Positions 52,061 to 59,854 of a stretch of 64,000 bases of DNA are shown here, piece after piece. Within the stretch, counting starts at the first letter, position 1. Every line of letters begins with the position of its first letter. The translations under genes were made by a program, and so were the position numbers. Source of the DNA: Nonomuraea gerenzanensis (lineage in GTDB: Bacteria; Actinomycetota; Actinomycetes; Streptosporangiales; Streptosporangiaceae). Location of the stretch: contig NZ_CP084058.1 in NCBI RefSeq assembly GCF_020215645.1, positions 2,232,001 through 2,296,000 of the forward strand. The letters run 5' to 3'. The notes below the pieces were generated by a model. It was given only the letters and a program-made list of their open reading frames with translations. It was not told where the DNA came from and made no database searches.

Positions 52061-52348
52061 GTGATCAGAAAGGCGTGCGCCGTCGCGGTCGTGCTGGCGG
52101 CAGTGGCCGGTGGCGCACTACTTGCGGTTCCCGCTCACGCTGATGACGACTGGGCCGGTCCCCTGACCGGTGGCACCTGGTCCGCCAACCGGAGTGACAA
52201 CGACGACTCGTCCCAGTCGGGCAACAACTTCGGTGACGTCCTCGCCGGCAACCACGGCGAGGGTCGCTCGACCAACGTCAACAACGTCAACGGCTTCGCC
52301 ACGACCGCCACCAACGGCGGCATCGCGGTGACGTACATCTTCGACTGA
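52061..52348 (+). CDS. Small secreted Asn/Gly-rich peptide 1
   Basis: 95 residues, start GTG 52061 after a GAAGGAG-type ribosome site. Signal peptide about 1-27 (KACAVAVVLAAVAGGALLAVPAHA). Mature part of about 68 residues is rich in Asn, Gly, Asp and Thr, and holds the segments SDNDDSSQSGNNFGDV and STNVNNVNG. The same layout occurs in the next gene. Not recognised as a named family; QSGNNFG repeats recall chaplin/rodlin-type amyloid surface peptides of actinomycetes, which is an inference from composition only. It has no cysteine. Confidence 0.8.
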   Translation: MIRKACAVAVVLAAVAGGALLAVPAHADDDWAGPLTGGTWSANRSDNDDSSQSGNNFGDVLAGNHGEGRSTNVNNVNGFATTATNGGIAVTYIFD

Positions 52349-52389
52349 CCGGCTGACGCCCGAGCACAGCATTCGGAAAGGACATCGAC

Positions 52390-52647
52390 ATGATGAAGAA
52401 GCTCTGCATGACCGGCCTCATCGCCGCCGCGGCCGGCGTGACCCTGCTGTCGGCCCCCGCGTACGCCGACACCAACGCCGGCAACTCCAGCGACAACCGC
52501 GACTCCACCCAGTCGGGCAACAACTTCGGCAACGTCGTCAACGCCAACGTCAACGGCCACGGCGCGACCGGGGTCAACAACGTCAACGCCAACTCGGTGA
52601 CGGGCACCAACGGCAGCGACGTGGTCGTCGACGACGTGCACGACTGA
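52390..52647 (+). CDS. Small secreted Asn/Gly-rich peptide 2
   Basis: 85 residues, ATG 52390 (next codon ATG as well) after GGAAAGGA. Signal peptide about 1-27 (KLCMTGLIAAAAGVTLLSAPAYA). Mature part carries SDNRDSTQSGNNFGNVVNANVN and ATGVNNVNANSVTGTNG, aligning with peptide 1 over about 45 residues: SDNxDSxQSGNNFGxV, then VNNVN. A tandem duplication is evident, 41 bases separate the genes, and co-expression is likely. Function unknown. Confidence 0.8.
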   Translation: MMKKLCMTGLIAAAAGVTLLSAPAYADTNAGNSSDNRDSTQSGNNFGNVVNANVNGHGATGVNNVNANSVTGTNGSDVVVDDVHD

Positions 52648-52777
52648 CCGGGCCGGCTGACCGGGCAGGCTGACCGCGCGGGCGCGCGCCGCCGTTGATC
52701 GCCGGTTCGCGGCGCGCCCCTGACGCGTGCGAGCCGGGTCCGAAATGGCCCGGCTCGCGCCACATTAATATCGCTGC

Positions 52778-53590
52778 GTGGCTATCTGTGCTTATGTGAC
52801 TTTTGCGGATTTCGAGACGGACGACGAGCGTGACCTGACGCTGGCCGCCTGGCGGGAGGCGGGCATCGAGGGCCGCATCGAGCGCTGGGACGACGCGGCC
52901 GTCGACTGGAGCGCGTACGACGCCGTGGTGGTCCGCTCCGTCTGGGACTACATCCTCAGGCGGGAGGAGTTCCTCGGGTGGGCGCGGAGCGTGGCGGCCG
53001 TCACGAAGCTGCTGAACCCCTACGCCGTGCTCGAGTCCAACACCGACAAGACCTACCTGCGCGACCTGGGCGTGCCGATCGTGCCCACCCACTGGTCGTC
53101 GCGGGAGCTGCCCGACTGGCCGGAGTACGTCGTCAAGCCGTCCGTCTCGGGCGGCGCCCGCGACACCACCAGGACCGCCGACCGCGCCGAGGCCGCGCGC
53201 CTGGCGGCGGAGCTGGAGGCCACGGGGCGCACGCCGATGGTGCAGCCGTACCTCGACATGGTCGAGTCGGAGGGCGAGACCTCGCTGCTGTACTTCAACG
53301 GCCGGCTCAGCCACGCCGTCCGCCGCAGCGCGATGCTCGCCGCCGGGGCGACGTCCGCCGACAACGCGCGGGCCGAGCTCCGCACCCCAGCCCCGGACCA
53401 GGTCGAACTCGCCGAGAAGGTGCTCACCGCCATTCCCCATGGCCTTCTCTACGCCAGGATCGACCTGGTCCGGCTGCCCGACGGCACGCCCGCCGTCATC
53501 GAGGCGGAGCTGACCGAGCCGTACCTCTTCCTGCGCTACGAGCAGCACGCGGCGGCCCGCTTCGCCACGGCGCTGCGCGAGCTGCTCTGA
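52778..53590 (+). CDS. ATP-grasp-family ligase
   Basis: 270-residue protein with an ATP-grasp domain. RSVWDYILRREEFLGW, NPYAVLESNTDKTYLRDLGVPIVPTHW, YVVKPSVSGGARDTTRT (ATP-binding Lys) and ARIDLVRLPDGTPAVIEAELTEPYLFL (metal-binding Asp and Glu) are family blocks. Similar proteins include the cycloserine ligase type (DcsG) and RimK-like enzymes; substrate unknown. GTG 52778 is 6 bases after TAATAT (leaderless). A monocistronic gene. Confidence 0.85.
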   Translation: MAICAYVTFADFETDDERDLTLAAWREAGIEGRIERWDDAAVDWSAYDAVVVRSVWDYILRREEFLGWARSVAAVTKLLNPYAVLESNTDKTYLRDLGVPIVPTHWSSRELPDWPEYVVKPSVSGGARDTTRTADRAEAARLAAELEATGRTPMVQPYLDMVESEGETSLLYFNGRLSHAVRRSAMLAAGATSADNARAELRTPAPDQVELAEKVLTAIPHGLLYARIDLVRLPDGTPAVIEAELTEPYLFLRYEQHAAARFATALRELL

Positions 53591-54337
53591 TCAGCAGGAG
53601 ATCCCGCCGTCCACCGGGATGACCGTGCCGGTGAGGTACGCCCCCGCCCGCGACGACAGGTAGATCGCGGCGCCCGCCATGTCCTCGGGCCTGCCGATGC
53701 GGCCGAGCGGCACGCCGGAGGCGATGACCTCGCGGGTGTCGGGGTCGTCGAGCGCGAAGGCCATCATCTTCGACTCGAAGGGCCCGGGGGCGATGGCGTT
53801 GACCGTGATGTGCTCCTTGGCCAGGCGCTTGGCCAGATGGCGGGTCAGCATGTGCACGGCGGACTTCGTCGAGGAGTAGGCGAAGCTCTCCAGGGCGGGC
53901 ACCCTGATGCCGTCGATCGAGCCCACGTTGATCACCCGGGCCGGGTCGTCGGCGCTCGCCGCCTCCCTCAGCCGGGGCAGGAACCGCTGGGTCAGGTAGA
54001 AGACGCCCTTGACGTTGATGTTCCAGAGCTTGTCGAAGGCGTGCTCCGGATATTCCTCCAGCGGTGCGCCCCAGGTCGCGCCCGCGTTGTTCACCAGCAC
54101 GTGCACGGGGCCGTCCACCGCCGACACCAGCCGCTCCAGCCCCTCGGGCGTCGACAGGTCGGCGGGGACGGCGAAGCAGCCCAGCTCGGCGGCCGTCTTC
54201 TCGACCTCGGCCGTCTTGCGGGCGGAGATGTAGACGGTCGCCCCCGCCTCCACGAACCCGGCGGCGATCATGCGCCCGATGCCGCGCGACCCGCCCGTGA
54301 CGACGACGGTCTTGCCTTCCACTGAGAACAGAGTCAT
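53591..54337 (-). CDS. SDR-family oxidoreductase (RhlG-like)
   Basis: Short-chain dehydrogenase, 248 residues. Nucleotide loop TGGSRGIGRMIAAGF, VNNAGATWGAP, Ser in VGSIDGIRV with the catalytic SFAYSSTKSAVH (Tyr and Lys present), and the ending GTVIPVDGG. RhlG-type reductases act on 3-oxoacyl chains. Start ATG 54337 (MTLFSVEGKTVVVTGG); the in-frame ATG at 54355 abuts the operator palindrome. Substrate unassigned. Confidence 0.88.
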   Translation of the reverse strand: MTLFSVEGKTVVVTGGSRGIGRMIAAGFVEAGATVYISARKTAEVEKTAAELGCFAVPADLSTPEGLERLVSAVDGPVHVLVNNAGATWGAPLEEYPEHAFDKLWNINVKGVFYLTQRFLPRLREAASADDPARVINVGSIDGIRVPALESFAYSSTKSAVHMLTRHLAKRLAKEHITVNAIAPGPFESKMMAFALDDPDTREVIASGVPLGRIGRPEDMAGAAIYLSSRAGAYLTGTVIPVDGGISC

Positions 54338-54355
54338 GTTCTGGGAGCATGCCAT

Positions 54356-54369
54356 ACCGACTGGTCGGT
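54356..54369. promoter_or_regulatory. TetR-type operator before the SDR gene
   Basis: ACCGAC-TG-GTCGGT, perfect 6-base arms, 19 bases upstream of the SDR start and between it and the DUF2252 stop. ACCGACYRGTCGGT is a common TetR-family operator pattern; the responsible regulator is not adjacent. Confidence 0.55.
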
Positions 54370-54378
54370 TGCCATCTG

Positions 54379-55674
54379 TCAGACGCCGGGCAGCCGCCCG
54401 TTGCGGAACAGGTCGACGAACCGCTGGTGATCGTCCCTGGCCTGCGCCCCGTACCGGTGGGCGAAGTCCACCAGCGTCCCGACGAAGCCCGACCTGTCGC
54501 CGCCGATCACCGCCACGATCGCCTCCTCCGTCGAGAAGTCCACGAGATCGTGGCTGGACTCGTCGTCGGCCACCGAGTGCATGCGCGCCACCGCCCGCCC
54601 CAGGTCCTGGATGATCGAGCGCAGCTCGTCCGGCTCGTTGACGTCGTCCCAGTCCAGGTCGGCGGAGTACGGCGACACCTCGGCCACGAGCTGCCCCACC
54701 CCGTGCAGCGTGGTGTAACCCAGCCAGGGGTCGGCGTAGGCCTGCAGCGCCCGCTGCGACTCGGCCGTGCGGTGCCCCTGGTGCCGGAAGTAGGCGGCCA
54801 CCCGCTCGTCGGTGACGTGCCGCGCCACCGCCGGCACCGCCGCCTGCTTCATGTAGAGCACGACGTCGTTCTCCAGCGCCTGCGAGCGCCCCTCCAGCAG
54901 CAGGTTGTACGACGGCAGCCCCGCCGACCCGATCCCCACGCCCTTGCGCAGCGCCACATCCTTGATCACGTGCTCGACCGGGCTCACCGTCACGGGCAGC
55001 GTGGTCAGGTAGTCGGCGAACGCCTCCAGCACCGACCGCCTGGTGGCCTCGTCCACCGGCTCGCGCCCCTCCATGAGCGCGAAGCGCCGGTCGTAGTCGT
55101 CGATCACCGTCTCGGCGTCGAGCAGCGCCACGCGGGTGCGCAGCCTGGCCCGCTGGAGCACCCGATGCAGCGTCCCGCTGGTGGTGCCGAGCGTGAGCGC
55201 GCCGATCGCCTCGTCCCCGCCCGCCGCGATGGCGGCCAGCTCGACCAGGTACGCCCCGGCGAAATCGGTCACCAGCATGCTGATCGAGTCGTCCGACAGC
55301 GCCTTGGCGTACCCGAGCAGGGCCACGCTGGCGGCGAACCGCCTGAGGTCCCAGACGTAGGGCCCCACGTACGCCTCGTCGAAGTCGTTGACGTTGAAGA
55401 CCAGCTCGCCTGAGGCGTTCATGTACGTGCCGAAGTTCTCCGCGTGCAGGTCGCCGTGGATCCAGACCCTGCTGGTCGGCCCGTCGAGGTAGGAGCCGTC
55501 GGCGTACGCGCCCACCATGTCCGCGTAGAACAGGCAGGCGCTGCCCCGGTAGAAGGCGAACGGCGAGGCCGCCATCTTCCGGAACTTCCGCCTGAACGCC
55601 GCGGGGTCTCGCTTGATCGACTCGCCGAACTCCGTCATCAGGACATCGAGCAGGAAGGAGGAGCGTGTGCCCAT
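54379..55674 (-). CDS. DUF2252 family protein
   Basis: DUF2252 protein, 431 residues, distantly kinase-like. SPFAFYRGSACLFYADM, WIHGDLHAENFGTYM, VNDFDEAYVGPYVWDLRRFAASV (HGDLHxEN and NDFDE sets resembling a phosphotransferase active site). No substrate is known for the family. ATG 55674. It is upstream of the SDR gene on the same strand, separated by the operator, so separate transcription of the SDR is likely. Confidence 0.88.
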   Translation of the reverse strand: MGTRSSFLLDVLMTEFGESIKRDPAAFRRKFRKMAASPFAFYRGSACLFYADMVGAYADGSYLDGPTSRVWIHGDLHAENFGTYMNASGELVFNVNDFDEAYVGPYVWDLRRFAASVALLGYAKALSDDSISMLVTDFAGAYLVELAAIAAGGDEAIGALTLGTTSGTLHRVLQRARLRTRVALLDAETVIDDYDRRFALMEGREPVDEATRRSVLEAFADYLTTLPVTVSPVEHVIKDVALRKGVGIGSAGLPSYNLLLEGRSQALENDVVLYMKQAAVPAVARHVTDERVAAYFRHQGHRTAESQRALQAYADPWLGYTTLHGVGQLVAEVSPYSADLDWDDVNEPDELRSIIQDLGRAVARMHSVADDESSHDLVDFSTEEAIVAVIGGDRSGFVGTLVDFAHRYGAQARDDHQRFVDLFRNGRLPGV

Positions 55675-55737
55675 GTTCCGGACACTAGATCCCGTATCCC
55701 CTGTCGCCTACCCTGATCTTTCCCTGACAGCGGAAAG

Positions 55738-56829
55738 TCAGGGCTGGGCTGCCGGCCGGGCGGCGCGCGCCAGCGCCCACGTGCCCGTGCCGCCCAGCGC
55801 GAGCGCGAGCGTCCCGAGCAGCACGCACTGCAGTGCGCCCGTCGGCCACATCGCGTCCGGCAGCCAGCCCAGCATGGGCAGCCGGATCGCCAGCAGGAGC
55901 AGCCCGGTGGCCGACAGCGCCAGCGCCCACGACGGGGAGCCGCGCCGGACCAGGACGGTCACCGAGGCCGCCGCCCACACCGCGATCGTCGCGCCGTGGT
56001 CCAGCCACAGGTGGAACCACAGCGGCTCGGTCGCGTCCGCCGCGACGAGCAGCAGCGTCAGGCCCATCAGCGCCGCGCCCGCCGCCACCGGTGACAGGGC
56101 CAGGGCCCACGACCGCCGCCGCGGCGTGACGTCGCTGTGGAAGCCGGCCAGCAGCGCGACGGGCGGCACCAGCAGCAGCGCCAGGTTCGCCAGGTCCTGC
56201 AGCGGCGGGAGGCCGGGGAACCCGTGCCGCGCCACCGCGACGACGAAGGCGGCCAGCGTGGGCACGAGGCCCAGCAGCGCCGCGACCTTCGCCGTCCGGA
56301 CGTGGCCACGCATGATCGCCACGAACGCCAGGACGGAGCATACGGCTGCCGCCAGGTCGGTGATGAAGCCCAGCCGCTCGGCCGACTCCGGCGGGCCCGC
56401 CAGGGAGAGCTCGGAGCCGAGCACGGCGACGCGCACCAGGCCGGCCACCGAGAAGGCGGCCACCGCGCCCATTCCCAGCAGCGCGATCAGCCGGACCGCG
56501 TCCCCGCGGGCCACCTGACCGGGCGTGGCGCCCGCGCCACCGAGGCGCACCCGCGCCGACAGGGCCAGCACGCTGGCGATCTCGCCCCACCTGGGGCGCG
56601 GGTTCTCCTCGTCGGGCACGTCCCCGGACGCCTCCAGGAACGCGGCCACCATCTCCTCCTCGCGCTCGGCGCGGTAGGAGACGGGCAGCAGGCGCAGCAC
56701 GGCCCGGTAACGCCGCTCCAGCAGGCTCACGGGCTCGGGCCCACCCTGGTCATGCTCGCTCACGGCCTCCACCTCGTCGTGATCGTGCCTGCTCACGGCC
56801 TCCACCTTGCCGCGGTCGTGCCCGCTCAT
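55738..56829 (-). CDS. Multi-spanning membrane protein with PadR-linked N-terminal repeat
   Basis: 363 residues. An N-terminal charged part has a 33-base tandem repeat encoding VEAVSRHDHDEVEAVSEHDQ-type segments, then LLERRYRAVLRLLPVSYRAEREEEMVAAFL, which recurs in membrane proteins paired with PadR regulators, and about 8-9 hydrophobic helices from residue 110. No catalytic motif. It overlaps the PadR gene by ATGA, so the two form a regulator/effector operon; the substrate of the membrane part is unknown. It may be part of a stress or permease-like system. Confidence 0.78.
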   Translation of the reverse strand: MSGHDRGKVEAVSRHDHDEVEAVSEHDQGGPEPVSLLERRYRAVLRLLPVSYRAEREEEMVAAFLEASGDVPDEENPRPRWGEIASVLALSARVRLGGAGATPGQVARGDAVRLIALLGMGAVAAFSVAGLVRVAVLGSELSLAGPPESAERLGFITDLAAAVCSVLAFVAIMRGHVRTAKVAALLGLVPTLAAFVVAVARHGFPGLPPLQDLANLALLLVPPVALLAGFHSDVTPRRRSWALALSPVAAGAALMGLTLLLVAADATEPLWFHLWLDHGATIAVWAAASVTVLVRRGSPSWALALSATGLLLLAIRLPMLGWLPDAMWPTGALQCVLLGTLALALGGTGTWALARAARPAAQP

Positions 56830-57155
56830 GCGGCGCCTCCCGCCGTCCTGGCGCGCAGGCGGGCGGTGGCGGCAGCGGCGGTGGCGGCCATCCTGGCGGC
56901 CTCCTCCGACAGGGCCGCGGCCCCCTCGTCGGTCAGCCGGTAGTAACGCCGCAGCCGCCCCTGCTGTGCCTCCTCCCGGTCGAGGGCCACCAGCCCGGCG
57001 GCGGCGAGCCGGTCGAGCACGCCGTACAGGGTGCCGATCTTGAGCTGCACCCGCCCCTCGGACAGGCGATCGACCTCCTGGACGATGCCGTAGCCGTGCC
57101 GGGGCTCGCCCACCAGCGCGGTCAGCGCCAGGAACATGGGCTCCGTCATATTCAT
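56826..57155 (-). CDS. PadR-family transcriptional regulator
   Basis: PadR repressor of 109 residues: MTEPMFLALTALVGEPRHGYGIVQEVDRLSEGRVQLKIGTLYGVLDRLAAAGLV is the winged helix with the GYxIxxEx and GTLYxxLxRL hallmarks; a C-terminal helix completes the dimer. Starts at ATG 57155, or 57149 if the second Met is used. It sits before the membrane protein gene and has a 21-base palindrome 9 bases upstream, so it is autoregulated. Confidence 0.9.
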   Translation of the reverse strand: MNMTEPMFLALTALVGEPRHGYGIVQEVDRLSEGRVQLKIGTLYGVLDRLAAAGLVALDREEAQQGRLRRYYRLTDEGAAALSEEAARMAATAAAATARLRARTAGGAA

Positions 57156-57164
57156 GATCCCACC

Positions 57165-57185
57165 ATATCCTGTCGAGCAGGATAT
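57165..57185. promoter_or_regulatory. PadR operator
   Basis: Arms ATATCCTG and CAGGATAT, perfect 8-base inverted repeat with a TCGAG centre, 9 bases upstream of the PadR start. The same bases supply a TATCCT -10-like box on the minus strand. It lies 2 bases from the ipdF stop codon. Confidence 0.65.
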
Positions 57186-57187
57186 CG

Positions 57188-57961
57188 TCAGGGGTGCTGG
57201 GAGGAGACCGACACCACCTCACCGGTCATGTACGACGCCAGGTCACCGGCCAGGAAGACGATCACGTTCGCCACCTCCCACGGCTCGGCCGACCGCCCGA
57301 ACGCCTCCTTGGCCGCCAGCTCCGCCAGCAGCTCCTCACCGGTCACCTTGGCCAGGAACGGATGCACGGCCAGCGACGGCGCCACCGCGTTGACCCGGAT
57401 CCCGTGCTCGGCGGCCTCCAGCGCCACGCACCTGGTCAGCGCCATCACCCCGGCCTTGGCCGCCGCGTAGTGCGCCTGCCCGTGCTGGGCCCGCCAGCCG
57501 ATCACGGAGGCGTTGTTGACGATCGCGCCGCCGCCATGGGGGATCATGAGGCGCAGGGCCTCCCTGGTGCAGCGCATGGTGCCGGTCAGGGTGACGTCGA
57601 TGACCGCGTGCCACTGCTCGTCCGTCATCTCGGCGAGCGGCGCCGTACCGCCGAGGCCGGCGTTGTTGACGAGCACGTCCAGCCGCCCGTGCGTCTCGGC
57701 GACCGCCTCGAACAGCGCCCGCACCTGCGCCTGCGACGTCACGTCGCACGGCACGGCGAGCGGCTTGACGCCGGTCAGCTCGGCCAGCGACTCGGCGGCG
57801 GCCGCCAGGCGGCGCTCGTGCTTGTCCGAGACGACGACCGTGGCGCCCTCCTCGGCGCAGCGCCTGGCCGTGGCGTAGCCGATGCCCGCCCCCGCCGCGG
57901 CCGTGACCAGCGTGACCTTGCCGTCGAGCAGACCGTGGGACCTGGGGTACGGCGGTGACAT
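57188..57961 (-). CDS. ipdF: 5-OH-HIP-CoA dehydrogenase IpdF
   Basis: SDR, 257 residues, orthologue of mycobacterial IpdF, which acts on the 5-hydroxyl of the HIP-CoA ring system. HGLLDGKVTLVTAAAGAGIG, NNAGLGGTAPLAEMTD, SVIGWRAQHGQAHYAAAKAGVMALTRC (Tyr and Lys present) and the end GEVVSVSSQHP match it closely. ATG 57961 (GGAG 6 bases upstream) replaces a TTG at 57973. It follows fadE30, 12 bases away, in the operon under operator E. Confidence 0.93.
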   Translation of the reverse strand: MSPPYPRSHGLLDGKVTLVTAAAGAGIGYATARRCAEEGATVVVSDKHERRLAAAAESLAELTGVKPLAVPCDVTSQAQVRALFEAVAETHGRLDVLVNNAGLGGTAPLAEMTDEQWHAVIDVTLTGTMRCTREALRLMIPHGGGAIVNNASVIGWRAQHGQAHYAAAKAGVMALTRCVALEAAEHGIRVNAVAPSLAVHPFLAKVTGEELLAELAAKEAFGRSAEPWEVANVIVFLAGDLASYMTGEVVSVSSQHP

Positions 57962-57973
57962 CGGCGGCTCCAA

Positions 57974-59131
57974 TCAGCGGGGCAGGCCCAGGGTGCGCTC
58001 GGCGATGACGGTGCGCTGGATCTCGCTGGAGCCGGCGTAGATGGTGTCGGCCCGGCTGAACAGGTAGAGCCGCTGCAGGTCACTCAGCTCGCCGCCGGCG
58101 TCCGCGACCAGCCCGGCCCTGCCCTGGACGGCCTGTGCCAGCTCGCCCAGCCTGCGGTGCCACTCCGACCAGTACAGCTTGGCGATCGACGCCTCGGGGC
58201 CGGGGTCGGGACGGAGCATGCGCAGCGCGTTCAGCCGCATGATCCGCAGCTCCAGCCAGGCCCGGACGAGCCGGTCGCGCAGCACCGGGTCGTCGATCGC
58301 GCCGGTCCGCCTCGCCGTCTCGACGACCGTGTCCAGCTCCCGGCCGAACCCGATCTGCTGCCCGAGCGTGGAGACGCCGCGCTCGTACCCGAGCGTGGCC
58401 ATGGCGACCCGCCACCCCTCGCCGGGGGCGCCGAGGAGGTTGCCCGCCGCCGTGCGCGCGCCGTCGAAGAACACCTCGTTGAACTCCGAGGTGCCGGTGA
58501 GCTGCACGATCGGGCGGACCTCGATGCCGGGCCCGCGCATGGGGACCAGCAGGTACGACAGCCCGCGGTGCCGCTGCGAGCCCTCCTCGGTCCGGCACAG
58601 CACGAAGCACCAGTCGGCCCACTGGGCGAGCGACGTCCACACCTTCTGTCCGGTGATCACCCATTCGCCGCCTTCGAGGCGGGCCCTGGTCCGGACGTTG
58701 GCCAGGTCGGAGCCGGCCTCGGGCTCGGAGTAGCCCTGGCACCACAGCTCCTCGCCCCGCTGGATCGGCGGCAGGAACCGCTCCTTCTGCTCGTCGGTGC
58801 CGAACTCCAGGATCGTCGGCCCGATCAGGCCCTCGCCGATCAGGCCCAGCCGGGCGGGGGCGCCCGCCCTGGCGTACTCCTCGTGGAAGGCGACCTGATC
58901 CTCGATGGCGGCGTCACGGCCGCCGTAGCGGCGCGGCCAGCCCAGGCAGGTCCACCCGTGCGCGCCGAGGTGGCGCTCCCAGGCCCGCCGCAGCTCGTAC
59001 GCCTCGTGCTCGCGCCCCGGGCCGCCCAGCCCCCTGGCGCCGGCGAACTCGCCGCTCAGGCTCTCCTCCAGCCAGGCCCGTGCCTGCTCACGCAGGCTCA
59101 ACGAACCCCCCGTTGAACGAGCCGTAGCCAC
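57974..59131 (-). CDS. fadE30: Acyl-CoA dehydrogenase FadE30
   Basis: FAD acyl-CoA dehydrogenase, 385 residues from GTG 59131. FAGARGLGGPGREHEAYELRRAW, GWTCLGWPRRYGG, ELWCQGYSEPEAGSDLANVRTRA, VITGQKVWTS, TGTSEFNEVFFDGART and FERGVSTLGQQI-like blocks are strongly similar to FadE30, which dehydrogenates the propionyl side chain of HIP-CoA. An alternative start is TTG 59101, which begins exactly at the LSLREQARAWLEE helix; the extra N-terminal residues from GTG look non-conserved. The 3' end of the flavin reductase gene overlaps this gene by up to 44 bases. Confidence 0.92.
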   Translation of the reverse strand: MATARSTGGSLSLREQARAWLEESLSGEFAGARGLGGPGREHEAYELRRAWERHLGAHGWTCLGWPRRYGGRDAAIEDQVAFHEEYARAGAPARLGLIGEGLIGPTILEFGTDEQKERFLPPIQRGEELWCQGYSEPEAGSDLANVRTRARLEGGEWVITGQKVWTSLAQWADWCFVLCRTEEGSQRHRGLSYLLVPMRGPGIEVRPIVQLTGTSEFNEVFFDGARTAAGNLLGAPGEGWRVAMATLGYERGVSTLGQQIGFGRELDTVVETARRTGAIDDPVLRDRLVRAWLELRIMRLNALRMLRPDPGPEASIAKLYWSEWHRRLGELAQAVQGRAGLVADAGGELSDLQRLYLFSRADTIYAGSSEIQRTVIAERTLGLPR

Positions 59132-59714
59132 CGCGGAAGAACACCAGCGGCCCGCCCTCGCCGAGCGTGTCGAGCTGCAGCACCCGGGCCACCACGATGA
59201 GGTGGTCGCCCGCCGGGTGCTCGGCCTCGACGGCGCAGTCCAGCCAGGCCAGCGCGCCTTCGAGCACCGGGTTGCCGCTGGGGGAGACCGTCCAGGCCAG
59301 ACCGGCGAACTTGTCGCCGCCCTTGGTCGCCATCTGCGCGCACACGGCCTGCTGGTGCTCGGCCAGCACGTTCACCGTCAGCGCCTTGGCGCCGCGCAGC
59401 CTGGGCCAGCTCGTGCTGCTGTAGGCCATGCAGAACGCCACCAGCGGCGGGTCCAGTGAGACGGAGGTGAAGGAGTTGGCGGCCAGCCCGCACGGCTGGC
59501 CGTCCATCGGGTCGACGGCCGTGATCGCCACCACGCCGGTCGCGAACCTGCCGAGCACCTGCCGGAAACGGCGGCTGTCGAGCTGGCCGTTCTGGCTGTG
59601 GTGCGAGTGCCCCGTCGGCATGGCGGCTCCGTTGCGAATCCTGCTGCGCTGGTGGGGCGCCGGAAGGCTGCGGCAGCCGTCCGGCGCGATGAGCCGGGCA
59701 GCGTGTGTGCTCAT
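59088..59714 (-). CDS. Flavin reductase (HsaB-like)
   Basis: Short-chain flavin reductase, 208 residues from ATG 59714. Residues from about 46 are the family core: FRQVLGRFATGVVAITAVDP, CGLAANSFTSVSLDPPLVAFCM, NVLAEHQQAVCAQMA. It supplies reduced FMN to monooxygenases such as HsaA in steroid degradation. ATG 59714 has a perfect AGGAGG 6 bases upstream; ATG 59621, with GGAG, is also possible and would remove a basic 31-residue leader. It is the first gene of an operon with fadE30 and ipdF, under operator E. The oxygenase partner is not in this operon; the luciferase-like protein at 3713 is one candidate. Confidence 0.85.
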   Translation of the reverse strand: MSTHAARLIAPDGCRSLPAPHQRSRIRNGAAMPTGHSHHSQNGQLDSRRFRQVLGRFATGVVAITAVDPMDGQPCGLAANSFTSVSLDPPLVAFCMAYSSTSWPRLRGAKALTVNVLAEHQQAVCAQMATKGGDKFAGLAWTVSPSGNPVLEGALAWLDCAVEAEHPAGDHLIVVARVLQLDTLGEGGPLVFFRGGYGSFNGGFVEPA

Positions 59715-59751
59715 GGTCCGCCTCCTCGGTGCGCCGTCAGAAGTCATCTTA

Positions 59752-59767
59752 CCAAGCGCTTGCTTGG
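59752..59767. promoter_or_regulatory. KstR2-type operator E
   Basis: CCAAGCGCTTGCTTGG, all 16 consensus bases. It directly abuts the TAAGAT -10 box (59746-59751, minus strand) of the flavin reductase operon. Confidence 0.85.
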
Positions 59768-59817
59768 ACGGTAGGGGGAAGCGGGAAAAGGTGTCAAGTC
59801 GCCTCCCCGGACCTGCG

Positions 59818-59847
59818 TTGACAGGCACGAAAGAGCCTGCCTACCGT
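59818..59847 (+). promoter_or_regulatory. Promoter of the thiolase-DUF35 operon
   Basis: -35 TTGACA at 59818-59823, 18-base spacer, -10 TACCGT at 59842-59847, then 7 bases to GTG 59855: a textbook strong promoter for a leaderless gene. Operator F lies just downstream. Confidence 0.75.
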
Positions 59848-59854
59848 GACGCAT

